DNA from: an uncultured Lachnospiraceae bacterium
GTDB taxonomy: Bacteria > Bacillota > Clostridia > Lachnospirales > Lachnospiraceae
Length of the DNA: 64,000 bases
Assembly: GCA_947575805.1 (NCBI GenBank)
Contig: CANPOY010000008.1
Span: 1-64,000 of the forward strand
Reading direction: 5' to 3'
The position numbers were made by a program, and so were the translations under genes. The notes beneath the pieces are model-generated. The model was not told the DNA's origin. It saw only the letters and a program-made list of their open reading frames with translations, and ran no database searches. Below are positions 7,441 through 16,889 of the stretch, one piece after another; the stretch's first letter is position 1, and the number at the start of each line of letters is the position of its first letter.

Positions 7441-9165
7441 ATGAGAATTACAAATAAAATCATGCAGAATAATAATCTGTCAAATATCAATACCAACAAG
7501 ATTTATCAGGATAAGCTGAGCACCCAGATGTCTACCCAGAAGAAGATCAACAGGCCTTCTGACGACCCGGTAATTGCAATTCGTGCTCTGCGTCTGCGCA
7601 GCAGTGTTACGGAAGTGACTCAGTATTACAGCAAGAACATTCCCGATGCGGAGAGCTGGCTTGACGTTACGGAGGGGGCACTGAAAACCCTGTCTGATAT
7701 TGTGACAAGAATGATTACTTTGTGCAATAAGGGGGCTAACGGTACCTGGACCACGGAAGACCGGCAGATCACTCTGGATGAGCTGAAAGCCCTCGGAGAG
7801 CAGGTGTATGCTACCGGCGATGCGGATTATGCCGGCAGATATGTTTTTACGGGCTACCGCACGGATACTTCCCTGAGCTTCCAGGCGGAGGAGACGAAAC
7901 CTTATGAAATTACGGAACAGCTGAAAAACAGCGTGATCGACAGTGTGACCAAGGTCAATACGGGAAAGCTGCCGGATTTGAATTCTGCCAATTTCAAGGA
8001 TCCCGACATGAAAGACATCATTGAGGATGATATTTCTGCCGTGGAGGTGCACCGTATCAGGCTGTCTTATGACGACCTGACTGCAGGAGGAAACGTGCAG
8101 ATAAGCTTCCCGGTGAAGAAGCAGGCCGAAAATCCGGACGGGACACTGAAATTCGAGACGAATGCAGATGGCAGCCAGAAGCTGGACGAAAACGGGCAGC
8201 CTATCCCTGTGTATGAAGTAGGTGCCGACGGCAAGATCGTTTATGAGATGAAGACGTGGTCCGGCGCAGCAGGCGATATAGAGACCATGCACTCCTATGA
8301 CAAGAAGACGGTGACCCGTGATGACGGCACGACGGTAGAGCTTGATGCCTATAATTATGTGGCGGAAAAAGGGAATGAAGATAAGATCGTATTCGTGCCG
8401 GAGACCGGTGAACTTCTGTTGGGCGAAAATCGTTATCAGGAGCTGATGTCACTGAAGGACGACGAAACAACCCTGGCAGATGAATCCCAGATACAGGTTA
8501 CTTACGAGAAGAATCATTGGCAGAAGGGAGACCTGCGTCCGGAGCACTACTTCTACTGCAAGTCAAATCCGGGAGATGCGGAGAAGGAGATTGTTTATAA
8601 CGAGACTTATCTGTCTGTAGATGCGGAACGTCAGGATATTGAATATGATGTGGGATATAATCAGACCATCCGTGTTAATTCCACGGCAGATCAGTGCTTT
8701 AAGCACGGAATCGGCAGGGAAGTAGACGATCTGGTAAATACCATTCAGGACGTGCTGAATCTGGAGGCGCTTCACACCAGCCTGAGTAAGATGTTGGACG
8801 GGATGGCGGACGGTGCGGAAGGGAAGGACACTCTGCAGAAGCAGGTGGATGCCGTAAAGAAGGCCCTGACGCTGGCAAAGGACAAGGAGCAGAAGATGCT
8901 GGAGGGAGGAATCAGCGCTTTCCAGGGACATCTGGATGATACGACGCTCTGCCTTACCGAGTGCGGTACCAGAAGCAGCAAGCTGGAACTGATCAAGAAC
9001 CGGAGTCAGAACCAGAAGACTACCTTCGAGACCTTAAAAAGTGAAAATGAAGACATTGATATAACGGAAGTCGCGATATATCTGACCAGCGCGGAGCTGA
9101 CCTATGAAGCTGCGCTGATGGCGACAGGCAAGGTCAGCCAGACTACATTGCTGAACTTTATTTGA
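7441..9165 (+). CDS. flgL: flagellar hook-associated protein FlgL (HAP3)
   Basis: HAP3 sits between HAP1 and the flagellin filament. The 574-aa product begins MRITNKIMQNN, the usual FlgL start, followed by helices resembling flagellin D0/D1 (STQKKINRPSDDP), and ends in a flagellin-like C-terminal helix (EVAIYLTSAELTYEAALMAT). It is longer than common FlgL proteins because of an acidic, beta-rich middle domain (about 190-420) that should face outward. Start ATG follows GGGAGAG. The stop overlaps the upstream part of the fliW frame, suggesting tight coupling with the regulator genes that follow. Confidence 0.88.
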   Translation: MRITNKIMQNNNLSNINTNKIYQDKLSTQMSTQKKINRPSDDPVIAIRALRLRSSVTEVTQYYSKNIPDAESWLDVTEGALKTLSDIVTRMITLCNKGANGTWTTEDRQITLDELKALGEQVYATGDADYAGRYVFTGYRTDTSLSFQAEETKPYEITEQLKNSVIDSVTKVNTGKLPDLNSANFKDPDMKDIIEDDISAVEVHRIRLSYDDLTAGGNVQISFPVKKQAENPDGTLKFETNADGSQKLDENGQPIPVYEVGADGKIVYEMKTWSGAAGDIETMHSYDKKTVTRDDGTTVELDAYNYVAEKGNEDKIVFVPETGELLLGENRYQELMSLKDDETTLADESQIQVTYEKNHWQKGDLRPEHYFYCKSNPGDAEKEIVYNETYLSVDAERQDIEYDVGYNQTIRVNSTADQCFKHGIGREVDDLVNTIQDVLNLEALHTSLSKMLDGMADGAEGKDTLQKQVDAVKKALTLAKDKEQKMLEGGISAFQGHLDDTTLCLTECGTRSSKLELIKNRSQNQKTTFETLKSENEDIDITEVAIYLTSAELTYEAALMATGKVSQTTLLNFI

Positions 9166-9200
9166 TAATAAGTATTGCTAGGAAAGGTACAGGTGCCACA

Positions 9201-9659
9201 ATGAACGTGACAACAAAAATATTCGGTGAGATCGAGATTGCCGACGATAAGATTATTGTCTTTGAAAACGGAATCATCGGGTTTCCCGAATTGAAGAGAT
9301 TTGCGCTTCTTCACGACGGGGAAAGGGGGACAAATGCGGGGATTCGTTTTCTGCAGTCCCTGGATGAGCCTGCGTTTGCCATGCCGGTAATGGATCCGCT
9401 GCTGGTCAAGCCGGATTATGATCCGGAGGTAAACGATGAACTGCTTGCCGCGGCAGGGGATGTGAACGCAAACAACATCCTTGTGTTGGTGACGGTTACG
9501 ATTCCCAAGGACCTGACCCAGATGAGTGTCAATCTCCAGGGGCCTTTCGTTATCAATGTGGAGGAGCATAAAGCCTGCCAGGTGATTGTGGAGAATGGAG
9601 ATTATCCTGTTAAATTCCCGGTTTATGAGATTTTGCAGGCAAGAAAGGCAGGTGAATAA
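9201..9659 (+). CDS. fliW: flagellar assembly factor FliW
   Basis: FliW binds both flagellin and CsrA. When flagellin is exported, FliW is free to sequester CsrA and lift repression of flagellin translation. The 152-aa product has the family pattern near the N-terminus (TKIFGEIEI, then ENGIIGFPELKRF) and a C-terminal VNLQGPFVIN segment. The frame is open back to 9162, but ATG 9201 matches the family N-terminus. csrA starts 1 nt after the fliW stop, the conserved partner-switch pair known from Bacillus subtilis. The flagellin leaders in this window carry fitting CsrA hairpins. Confidence 0.93.
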   Translation: MNVTTKIFGEIEIADDKIIVFENGIIGFPELKRFALLHDGERGTNAGIRFLQSLDEPAFAMPVMDPLLVKPDYDPEVNDELLAAAGDVNANNILVLVTVTIPKDLTQMSVNLQGPFVINVEEHKACQVIVENGDYPVKFPVYEILQARKAGE

Positions 9660-9660
9660 G

Positions 9661-9879
9661 ATGTTGGCGTTATCCAGAAAGAAAAATGAGGCACTGATTA
9701 TCAACAACAACATCGAGATCACGATTCTTGAGGTCAAGGGCGATCAGGTTAAAATAGGTATTTCTGCACCCAAGGAGGTTCCCATTTACCGCAAGGAGGT
9801 ATATATACAGATACAGGATGCAAATAAGGATGCAGTCAGCCTGGAGGGCATGGAGGCTCTGAAGGATCTGCTGGGTTAG
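9661..9879 (+). CDS. csrA: translational regulator CsrA
   Basis: CsrA is a small dimeric RNA-binding protein that blocks ribosome access at GGA-containing hairpins. The 72-aa product has the conserved N-terminal strand MLALSRKKNEALIINNNIEI and the second RNA-contact edge around GISAPKEVPIYRKE. The ATG at 9661 is preceded by GCAGGTGAATA; the longer frame from 9586 overlaps fliW in another frame and is not used. Its expected targets here are the two flagellin messages. It ends the flgM-csrA transcription unit, with a new sigma-28 promoter 37 nt downstream. Confidence 0.95.
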   Translation: MLALSRKKNEALIINNNIEITILEVKGDQVKIGISAPKEVPIYRKEVYIQIQDANKDAVSLEGMEALKDLLG

Positions 9880-9915
9880 GAAGGCTTTTCGGAAAAGTTT
9901 TCAATTTGTTACTGT

Positions 9916-9942
9916 TAATTTTTTGGTCGCTTTTTCCGATAA
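9916..9942 (+). promoter_or_regulatory. sigma-28 promoter of the flaG-fliD-fliS operon
   Basis: TAAT (9916-9919), 15-nt spacer, TCCGATAA (9935-9942). This is one mismatch in each box from the flgM promoter with the same spacing, and lies about 50 nt before the flaG start. Confidence 0.75.
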
Positions 9943-9993
9943 AAGAATTAGATATACATTCTGAAGAAACAAATTCACACGGAGGTGGGTAAA

Positions 9994-10425
9994 ATGGGAA
10001 TTGAACCGATTTCAAGCATGATGACAGTACAGGCACAGGGAAGTGTAGTACAGAGAACGCAGGCACCTGTGCAGACGGAAAGACCGGACAATGGGGACAG
10101 CAGTGTGCAGATGGCAGAGCAGATAGACCTGACTACGAGCGTGGTTGAGAATGCCCGGGAAAAGGGTCAGACGGACGGCGGCGAACAAGGTAAGGATCAG
10201 CAGCCTCCTTTTGAGCAGATTCGGAAGGCTGTAGAGCAACTGAATAAAAAGATCGGAAATTCCGAGGCTATTTTCGGTATTCATGAGGCAACCAATCGTG
10301 TCACGATCAAGCTTGTAGATAAGGACACGAAGGAAGTCATTAAGGAGCTTCCTCCCGAGAAGACACTGGACATGATAGCAAAAGTATGGGATATGGCAGG
10401 CATCTTGTTAGACGAGAAGCGGTAA
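9994..10425 (+). CDS. flaG: FlaG family flagellar protein
   Basis: FlaG proteins are encoded next to fliD or flagellin and affect filament length; their mechanism is unclear. The 143-aa product has a polar, low-complexity N-terminal half and a conserved C-terminal FlaG domain: EQLNKKIGNSEAIFGIHE, then VTIKLVDKDTKEVIKELPPE. Start ATG 9994 is preceded by GGAGGTGG; an in-frame GTG at 9985 lies inside that ribosome site and is not used. It is first in the operon behind its own sigma-28 promoter and 16 nt upstream of fliD. Confidence 0.88.
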   Translation: MGIEPISSMMTVQAQGSVVQRTQAPVQTERPDNGDSSVQMAEQIDLTTSVVENAREKGQTDGGEQGKDQQPPFEQIRKAVEQLNKKIGNSEAIFGIHEATNRVTIKLVDKDTKEVIKELPPEKTLDMIAKVWDMAGILLDEKR

Positions 10426-10441
10426 AAGGAGATAAAAAGTT

Positions 10442-12358
10442 ATGGCGATGAGAATGAGCGGACTGATGTCCGGTATGGACACGGAGAGTATTGTACAGCA
10501 GATGGTGGAAGCCAAAAGTAAGAAAGTGACCAAGGTGAAGAACAGCCAGACCAGGCTGTCGTGGAAACAGGACATCTGGAAGGGACTGAATTCCAAACTG
10601 AAGACTTTGCAGTCCAAGTTGAACGATCTGCGGTTCAGCAGCGGCTATGCGAAGAAGGTCACCAAGTGTTCCAACGAAGGTATTGCAAGCGTACTTACCA
10701 GTGACAGTGCAGTAAACGGTGTGCATACCCTGGAAGTCAACAGATTGGCGAAGACTGCTTATCTTACCAGCGGCAAGGTGGTCAGAAAAGACGGGCGGGA
10801 GATTGACGACATCACCAAGACCCAGATGAGTGACCTGATCAATTTTGCGCCGGATGAGAAAAAGAACCTGACCCTCCACAAGGACGATGGCAGCGAGGTA
10901 ACGATTGACCTGGTGGGAACGTCTACCGTTTCCGATGTGCTGACTAAGCTCAAAGAAGCAGGATTAAATGCTAATTTTGACACAAAGCAGCAGAGATTTT
11001 ATATCAGCGCCAAGGAATCCGGCAGCGAGGGTAACTTTATGTTTACCGGCGACAGGGCTGTGCTGGGAAGCCTGGGATTTGATGTAAATCAGACAGCTGC
11101 AAACAGTCCTCAGTGGCTTGGCGGCGTCGATAAGGGGACAGTCAGGGGATCTACCAGGCTGGATGAGTTAATTGATTTTTCGAAGAGTGTTGATACGACC
11201 CCTGATGGCGCGGCATGCAGATCCCTGAAGATTACCACGGCAAGCGGTGAAAGCTTTAATATTATGATAGAATCTTTTACCAGGGATGAGAACGGTGTCA
11301 GACATTATAATACGGTTGACGATTTTGTGAATAGGTTAAAGAAAGCAGGTGTGGATGCCGCTTTTGATCCGGTTCAGCAGAAATTTACCATACAGAACGG
11401 TGCCAAGATTGAAAGTGTGGATGAGTCTCTTGCCCAGGACGGATCGGCAATGTCGGATGATGTCCTGACGGCACTGGGACTTGATAAAATGACTCCGCCC
11501 AGCGCTCAGGCTACCTTTATCCGGGGCCAGGATGCGATGATTACCCTCAACGGAGCTATGTATACCAGCACCAACAATACCTTTGAGGTAAACGGCCTGA
11601 CCATTACTGCCCAGAATACCACGGAAGCGGGGAAGAGCGTGACCCTTAACACCCAGCAGGATACCGACGGCATTTATGATATGGTCAAGGATTTCCTGAA
11701 GACCTATAACGAGATTATCAACGAGATAGATAAACTGTATAATGGGGAGTCTGCCAAGGGTTACGAGCCCTTAAGCGATGCTGAGAAGGACTCCATGTCC
11801 GAGAAGGAAGTGGAGAAGTATGAGCAGAAGATCAAGGATTCCCTGCTGCGCAGAGACAGCAACCTGGGTTCTATCGGTACTACTTTGAAGAAGATCATGC
11901 TGTCCAATTTCTCAGTCAACGGTAAGACATTGAATCTGACCAACTTTGGGATCGGGACATTGAACTATTTCGCCGCTCCGGACAATGAGAGAAATGCTTA
12001 CCACATTGACGGCGACAAGGATGATGTAAGCACTTCGGGAAATCAGGATAAGCTGAAAAGTATGATCGCATCGGATCCGGAGACGGTAATTTCCTTCTTC
12101 ACACAGTTGTCTCAGAGTCTTTATACCGAGATGAATGATATGTCTGCGTCCGTGGAGGGCTACAGGAGTTTTGGCAGCTTCTACGACGACAAGAAGATGA
12201 AGACGGATTATGACGACTATAAGTCCAAGATTAAAACGGAAGAGAAAAAGCTTGCGGAGTATGAGGACAAATGGTATGCCAAATTTGCGGCGATGGAGAC
12301 TGCCATGGCCAAAATGCAGCAAAACGCCAGTGCAGTGACCGGGCTGCTGGGCGGCTGA
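10442..12358 (+). CDS. fliD: flagellar filament cap protein FliD (HAP2)
   Basis: FliD forms the cap at the filament tip under which exported flagellin folds. The 638-aa product shows the FliD N-terminal helix (RMSGLMSGMDTESIVQQMVEA), flagellin-hook IN-like repeats in the middle (about 330-400), and the C-terminal coiled domain (YNEIINEIDKLY, then a long Lys/Glu helix ending near MAKMQQNASAVTGLL). Length is normal to slightly long. Start follows AAAAGGAGATAAAAAGTT. It lies between flaG and fliS, the standard order. Confidence 0.92.
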   Translation: MAMRMSGLMSGMDTESIVQQMVEAKSKKVTKVKNSQTRLSWKQDIWKGLNSKLKTLQSKLNDLRFSSGYAKKVTKCSNEGIASVLTSDSAVNGVHTLEVNRLAKTAYLTSGKVVRKDGREIDDITKTQMSDLINFAPDEKKNLTLHKDDGSEVTIDLVGTSTVSDVLTKLKEAGLNANFDTKQQRFYISAKESGSEGNFMFTGDRAVLGSLGFDVNQTAANSPQWLGGVDKGTVRGSTRLDELIDFSKSVDTTPDGAACRSLKITTASGESFNIMIESFTRDENGVRHYNTVDDFVNRLKKAGVDAAFDPVQQKFTIQNGAKIESVDESLAQDGSAMSDDVLTALGLDKMTPPSAQATFIRGQDAMITLNGAMYTSTNNTFEVNGLTITAQNTTEAGKSVTLNTQQDTDGIYDMVKDFLKTYNEIINEIDKLYNGESAKGYEPLSDAEKDSMSEKEVEKYEQKIKDSLLRRDSNLGSIGTTLKKIMLSNFSVNGKTLNLTNFGIGTLNYFAAPDNERNAYHIDGDKDDVSTSGNQDKLKSMIASDPETVISFFTQLSQSLYTEMNDMSASVEGYRSFGSFYDDKKMKTDYDDYKSKIKTEEKKLAEYEDKWYAKFAAMETAMAKMQQNASAVTGLLGG

Positions 12359-12418
12359 TGATATGAGTAAAATGCAGGTGTATCAGAGATTACATTTACA
12401 GAAAGGCAGGGTGTGGCT

Positions 12419-12793
12419 ATGGCATTACCCAGTGTGTATGCACAATATAATAACAGCAAGATCCTGACTGCTTCTCCCGCAGAGCTTACGCTGATGCTTT
12501 ACGAGGGAGCCATCAAATTCTGCAATATTGCCATTGTCTCGGTGGAGCAGAAGGATATTGAGAAGGCCCACAACAATATTGTCAAGACAGAGCGCATTAT
12601 TGATTATTTCCGCCAGACCCTGGATATGAATTATGAGGTCGCTCAGGATTTTGAGAGGGTGTATTCTTACCTTGGACAGAGGTTGACACAGGCCAATATC
12701 AAGAAGGATAAGGAGATCCTGGAGGAGGTCAATCAGCATCTTCGTGCCATGCGTGACACCTGGAAGCAGGTCATGGAAGCGAATAAGCAGTAA
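12419..12793 (+). CDS. fliS: flagellin export chaperone FliS
   Basis: FliS binds the C-terminal helix of newly made flagellin and prevents premature polymerisation in the cytoplasm. The 124-aa product carries the family N-terminus (SVYAQYNNSKILTASPAELTLMLYEGAIKF) in separate conserved blocks and a four-helix pattern throughout. ATG 12419 fits the family N-terminus and has AGGCAGGG upstream; the GTG two codons earlier is less likely. In some FliW-containing bacteria, FliS and FliW bind flagellin at the same time. Confidence 0.92.
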   Translation: MALPSVYAQYNNSKILTASPAELTLMLYEGAIKFCNIAIVSVEQKDIEKAHNNIVKTERIIDYFRQTLDMNYEVAQDFERVYSYLGQRLTQANIKKDKEILEEVNQHLRAMRDTWKQVMEANKQ

Positions 12794-12806
12794 AGGCGGC
12801 GGACAT

Positions 12807-13283
12807 ATGACGGACAATTATCTGAATGTTTTGGAGGAAAGCCTGCAAAGCAAGCTGCAGATCATGGCAAAGATTCAGGAATATAACCTGTACCAGCAGG
12901 AGATATTTCAGGCGCAGGATGTGGATCTGCAGGAATATGATAAATATGTGGATAAAAAAGGCGCTCTGATCGATGAGCTTATGGCTTTGGATAACGGCTT
13001 TGAGACCTTGTACCGGAATGTGGAGCAGGAGCTGCAAGGCAATCGTCAGAAATATGCGCAGCAGATCAGGCGTCTGCAGGAGCTTGTCACCAGGGTGACG
13101 GAGGAAAGCGTTACGATTCAGGCGCAGGAAGCGCGAAATAAGCAGATGGTGGAGGTATACTTCCGCAAGGAGCGGTCCAACATTGCGCAGAACCGCAAGA
13201 ATTCGAAAGCAGCCTACGATTACTACAAGAGCATGAGCAACACTCATGTGAATTCGTCGCAGTTTCTGGACAGTAAGCAATAA
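12807..13283 (+). CDS. FliT/FlgN-like coiled-coil flagellar protein
   Basis: A 158-aa all-helical protein with long heptad-like stretches (residues about 30-130) rich in Gln, Glu and Arg and no membrane or signal segment. Its place directly after fliS (13 nt) matches fliT of other flagellar operons, so it is most likely the FliD chaperone FliT or a FlgN-like chaperone; sequence motifs alone do not decide. The frame is open from 12744 inside fliS, but ATG 12807 has AAAGGCGG upstream. The tail (SNTHVNSSQFLDSKQ) is polar and unstructured. Confidence 0.65.
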   Translation: MTDNYLNVLEESLQSKLQIMAKIQEYNLYQQEIFQAQDVDLQEYDKYVDKKGALIDELMALDNGFETLYRNVEQELQGNRQKYAQQIRRLQELVTRVTEESVTIQAQEARNKQMVEVYFRKERSNIAQNRKNSKAAYDYYKSMSNTHVNSSQFLDSKQ

Positions 13284-13406
13284 CGGTCAAACAGTATTGA
13301 TATGCAAAAACAGCGGAAAATCGATGGATTCGCGGTCAAATCTTTGGCGGCGGAACGTCGGTTTTTCTTTTTTTCAATAAATATCCATATTTTTTGCTTT
13401 CGGGGC

Positions 13407-13433
13407 TAAAGTAATTGGATTTTATGACGATAT
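13407..13433 (+). promoter_or_regulatory. sigma-28 promoter of flagellin gene 1
   Basis: TAAA (13407-13410), 15-nt spacer, GACGATAT (13426-13433). Spacing is identical to the flgM promoter. The leader before the flagellin ATG would be about 105 nt. Confidence 0.8.
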
Positions 13434-13446
13434 ACTTACCAGACAG

Positions 13447-13464
13447 GCAGTCAGGAAGAACTGC
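13447..13464 (+). promoter_or_regulatory. predicted CsrA-binding hairpin in flagellin 1 leader
   Basis: GCAGT (13447-13451) pairs with ACTGC (13460-13464), exposing CAGGAAGA in the loop. GGA in a hairpin loop is the CsrA recognition element. A second GGA lies in the ribosome site AAGGAGG at 13530-13536, flanked by a short TTC/GAA pairing, which gives the two-site layout known from the B. subtilis hag leader. Confidence 0.55.
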
Positions 13465-13544
13465 AAGTGGATTCAACGGATTGAACCGAAAAAATAGAGG
13501 ATGATAGCAGCAGGGACGCTGGTAAATTCAAGGAGGAAAATAAA

Positions 13545-15038
13545 ATGGTAGTACAGCATAATTTATTGGCGATGAACTCTAACAGGATGCTTGGAATCAC
13601 ATCAAAGAAGCAGGCAAAGTCCACTGAAAAGTTATCATCCGGATACAAGATTAACCGTGCAGCAGATGATGCGGCGGGTCTGGCAATTTCTGAAAAAATG
13701 AGAAAGCAGATCAGAGGCCTGGCACAGGCGTCTGCCAATGCACAGGACGGTATCTCCGCAGTGCAGACAGCAGAAGGCGCGCTTACCGAAGTGCATGACA
13801 TGCTGCAGAGAATGAACGAGCTGGCGGTTAAGGCAGCCAACGGAACCAATTCCGAATCTGACCGCACGGCTATCCAGCAGGAAATTGATCAGCTGACCAC
13901 TGAGATTGACCGTGTTGCCGAGACTACCAAATTCAATGAGACCTATCTGCTGAAGGGTGATACAAGTGTAGCCAGAGGGACGTCTTATTCTTATAAGAAC
14001 TATGATAAGTCTTCCATGGGAAGCGCAACTTTTACAGCAGACATCGTGACAGGTACAAAGATTACTTTTGCCGCGGCTAACGTAAACGGCGAGAACATGG
14101 CAGATCAGAATGCACTGCTCAAGGCTTTGAGGGATTCCGGTATCAGCATTACTGCCAACAGCATATGGGATACCACGCTGGCAACGCCTGCGAAGGGAAC
14201 TACCACTTATGCGGCAAGCCTGAATGGCGAAGCAGGGGCACGCTTTGATATTACTCAGACTTCCTTGACTGCTACCAGCGCAACATTTACTATTTACAAT
14301 AAAACAGGTGTTACTGTCGGAACCATCACTGTTGGAGGTTACAAAAAGTCTGCAACCGCTAACACCGATTACACTGATACGATCGTATTTAATGCTACCA
14401 ATGTCAAGGCCAGCGAGAGCCAGTCGGTATCTGCGGCATACTATGATGCGCATGGCAACAAGATTGCTGCCAACGACCTGGATAACTATTTCACTACCTC
14501 CTATGCGGGTAAGTCCGGTACAATCGGTACAGTGTGGTCTAAAGCGGATGCTCCCAAGGTGTATGACGCGGTAGGCAATGTGACCAAGCTGGATCCTGCA
14601 GAGATAAATGCAATGAGAGATAAGGTGGGCGCTATGGATATTTCTCTCCATGTAGGCGCTGACGCTTCCAGCAACAATCAGATTACTCTGAATCTTCAGT
14701 CTATGAATGCAAAGGGCCTGGGTATCAACGGCTTGCGTATGGACGGAAATAATGACAGCAATGCACTGGATGCCATCGAGAAGATTAAGGCTGCCATTAC
14801 AAAGGTTTCCGCACAGCGTTCGGAGCTGGGAGCTATTCAGAACAGACTGGAGCATACCATCAGCAATCTGGACAATATTGTCGAGAATACTACCAGTGCT
14901 GAATCTCAGATTCGTGACACGGATATGGCCTCTGAGATGGTTGCTTACTCCAACAATAACATCCTTGCTCAGGCAGGTCAGTCCATGCTGGCTCAGGCAA
15001 ATCAGGCAAACCAGGGTGTACTCTCCCTTCTTCAGTAA
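13545..15038 (+). CDS. flagellin, copy 1
   Basis: Main filament protein, 497 aa. The D0/D1 N-terminal region begins [17 protein letters not shown] and has [19 protein letters not shown]. The C-terminal D1/D0 region has [15 protein letters not shown] and ends NQGVLSLLQ. The D1 stretch around residues 85-130 ([29 protein letters not shown]) keeps the pattern of the TLR5-recognition site of other bacteria. The middle (about 150-390) is variable, rich in Thr, Ser and Ala, and offers many hydroxyl residues for O-glycosylation. Its own sigma-28 promoter, a CsrA-type leader and a strong terminator make it a single-gene transcript. The neighbouring sugar-gene island is the likely source of its glycan. 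Confidence 0.95.
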   Translation: MVVQHNLLAMNSNRMLGITSKKQAKSTEKLSSGYKINRAADDAAGLAISEKMRKQIRGLAQASANAQDGISAVQTAEGALTEVHDMLQRMNELAVKAANGTNSESDRTAIQQEIDQLTTEIDRVAETTKFNETYLLKGDTSVARGTSYSYKNYDKSSMGSATFTADIVTGTKITFAAANVNGENMADQNALLKALRDSGISITANSIWDTTLATPAKGTTTYAASLNGEAGARFDITQTSLTATSATFTIYNKTGVTVGTITVGGYKKSATANTDYTDTIVFNATNVKASESQSVSAAYYDAHGNKIAANDLDNYFTTSYAGKSGTIGTVWSKADAPKVYDAVGNVTKLDPAEINAMRDKVGAMDISLHVGADASSNNQITLNLQSMNAKGLGINGLRMDGNNDSNALDAIEKIKAAITKVSAQRSELGAIQNRLEHTISNLDNIVENTTSAESQIRDTDMASEMVAYSNNNILAQAGQSMLAQANQANQGVLSLLQ

Positions 15039-15051
15039 GAACCGAGTTTTC

Positions 15052-15083
15052 AAAGCGGTGCAGCAAAGCTGCACCGCTTTTTT
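15052..15083 (+). terminator. terminator of flagellin gene 1
   Basis: A perfect 13-bp stem, AAAGCGGTGCAGC (15052-15064) with its complement at 15068-15080, loop AAA, then a T run. Confidence 0.93.
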
Positions 15084-15158
15084 ATGCCGGAAATGACAGG
15101 ATTATGTTCTCATGAAACATAGAGATTAGAAAAAGTTAAAAAAATTTTATTACAAGAC

Positions 15159-15185
15159 TAAAGTTATAAAAAAACAGTCCGATAT
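15159..15185 (+). promoter_or_regulatory. sigma-28 promoter of flagellin gene 2
   Basis: TAAA (15159-15162), 15-nt spacer, TCCGATAT (15178-15185). The leader to the ATG is long, about 170 nt. Confidence 0.78.
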
Positions 15186-15323
15186 ACTTATCAAGAAAAG
15201 CGCATAACAAGCTTTCTTACTCCTCGAACCGAACGGTATCGCACAACTGGACGGGGAGAGGACGGGGCAGTGAATGTAATGGGAAGTGCGAGCCCGGCAC
15301 GGACATTGCCGTTGCAAATAATG

Positions 15324-15339
15324 ACCGCAAGGATGCGGT
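15324..15339 (+). promoter_or_regulatory. predicted CsrA-binding hairpin 1 in flagellin 2 leader
   Basis: A perfect 5-bp stem, ACCGC (15324-15328) with GCGGT (15335-15339), and hexaloop AAGGAT. The GGA is presented in a hexaloop as in high-affinity CsrA ligands. Confidence 0.65.
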
Positions 15340-15343
15340 AAAT

Positions 15344-15361
15344 ATATTCAAGGAGGAATAT
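15344..15361 (+). promoter_or_regulatory. predicted CsrA-binding hairpin 2 overlapping the flagellin 2 ribosome site
   Basis: ATATTC (15344-15349) pairs perfectly with GAATAT (15356-15361), with the Shine-Dalgarno AAGGAG as hexaloop. The ATG follows at 15365. CsrA bound here would directly block ribosome binding. Confidence 0.65.
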
Positions 15362-15364
15362 AGA

Positions 15365-16858
15365 ATGGTAGTACAACACAATTTAACTGCAATGAACTCT
15401 AACAGAATGCTTGGCTTGACTTCTGCAGCCCAGGCAAAATCCACCGAGAAGCTCTCATCCGGATACAAGATCAACCGTGCGGCTGACGATGCAGCAGGTC
15501 TGGCAATTTCCGAGAAGATGAGAAAGCAGATCAGAGGTCTGACACAGGCTTCCGCAAATGCTCAGGACGGTATTTCCGCAGTGCAGACAGCAGAAGGTGC
15601 ACTTACAGAAGTGCATGACATGCTTCAGAGAATGAACGAGCTGGCAGTTAAGGCAGCTAACGGCACCAACTCTGAGTCTGACCGTACAGCCATCCAGCAG
15701 GAAATCGATCAGCTGACCACTGAAATCGACCGTGTTGCAGAGACCACCAAGTTCAACGAGACCTATCTGTTGAAGGGTGACTCCAGTGTTGCAAAGGGAA
15801 CGTCTTTCTCCTACAAGAACTTTGATAAGTCCTCTGCAGGTACCGCTACCTTTACGGCTGACAGTGTGACAGGCGTGAAGCTTACCTTTGCTGCATCCGC
15901 AGTAAACGGCGAGAACATGGCAGATCAGAACGCACTGCTCAAGGCTCTGAGAGATTCCGGTATCAGCATCACCGCTAACAGCGTATGGGATACCACCAAG
16001 GCAACACCGGCGGCAGGAACCACTACTTATGCTGCAAGCCTGAATGGTGAGGCAGGAGCGAAGTATGACATTACCCAGACTTCCCTGACCGGTACCAACG
16101 CAACATTTACCGTATTTAACAAGGCAGGTGTTACCCTCGGTACCGTTACAGTATCTGGCTACAACAAGACTGCTACTGCTAACACTGATTACTCTAACAC
16201 AGTTGTATTTAATGCTACCAAGGTTACGGCTAGCGAGAGCAAGTCTGTATCCGCAGCATATTACGACAAGGACGGCAACAAGATTGCTGCCAATGATCTG
16301 GATAACTACTTTACCGTAGCTTACGCTGGAAAGTCCGCTACGCAGGGTAATGTGTTCTCACTTGCAAACGCACCTAAGGTGTACGATGCAGTAGGAAACG
16401 CAACCACGCTGGATAAGAATGAAATCGCACATGCTCGTGACAAGGTAGGAGATCTTACCGTTGGCCTGCATGTAGGTGCTGACGCTACCAGCAACAACCA
16501 GATCAGCCTGAACCTGAAGTCCATGAGCGCTAAGGGTCTTGGCGTAAACGGCCTGAAGATGGATGGAACCAATGATGAAAACGCATTGGATGCTATCGAG
16601 AAGATCAAGGCTGCTATCACCAAGGTTTCTGCACAGCGTTCCGAGCTGGGTGCGGTTCAGAACAGACTTGAGCACACCATCAACAACCTGGATAACGTTG
16701 TTGAGAACACCACCAGCGCTGAGTCCCAGATTCGTGACACAGACATGGCTTCTGAGATGGTTAAGTACTCCAACAACAATATTCTGTCTCAGGCAGGCCA
16801 GGCAATGCTGGCACAGGCAAATCAGTCCAACCAGGGCGTTCTGTCCTTACTTGGCTAA
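15365..16858 (+). CDS. flagellin, copy 2
   Basis: A second 497-aa flagellin, nearly identical to copy 1 in the N-terminal ([20 protein letters not shown]) and C-terminal (ending NQGVLSLLG) polymerisation regions and diverged mainly in the central surface domain (residues about 150-390). Equal length and no indel scars suggest a recent tandem duplication. The codons look more uniform and the CsrA hairpins are cleaner than those of copy 1, so this may be the major filament gene (inference). It has its own sigma-28 promoter and terminator. The sugar-gene island starts 92 nt after its stop. Confidence 0.95.
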   Translation: MVVQHNLTAMNSNRMLGLTSAAQAKSTEKLSSGYKINRAADDAAGLAISEKMRKQIRGLTQASANAQDGISAVQTAEGALTEVHDMLQRMNELAVKAANGTNSESDRTAIQQEIDQLTTEIDRVAETTKFNETYLLKGDSSVAKGTSFSYKNFDKSSAGTATFTADSVTGVKLTFAASAVNGENMADQNALLKALRDSGISITANSVWDTTKATPAAGTTTYAASLNGEAGAKYDITQTSLTGTNATFTVFNKAGVTLGTVTVSGYNKTATANTDYSNTVVFNATKVTASESKSVSAAYYDKDGNKIAANDLDNYFTVAYAGKSATQGNVFSLANAPKVYDAVGNATTLDKNEIAHARDKVGDLTVGLHVGADATSNNQISLNLKSMSAKGLGVNGLKMDGTNDENALDAIEKIKAAITKVSAQRSELGAVQNRLEHTINNLDNVVENTTSAESQIRDTDMASEMVKYSNNNILSQAGQAMLAQANQSNQGVLSLLG

Positions 16859-16889
16859 TACTTTTAACTTACAGAGTGTAATTGCCCAG

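Noticed and set aside
13635..15074. 479-codon minus-strand open frame opposite flagellin 1
   Set aside because: Antisense shadow of flagellin; composition is Cys/Ser/Ile-rich nonsense and flagellin domains on the plus strand are certain.
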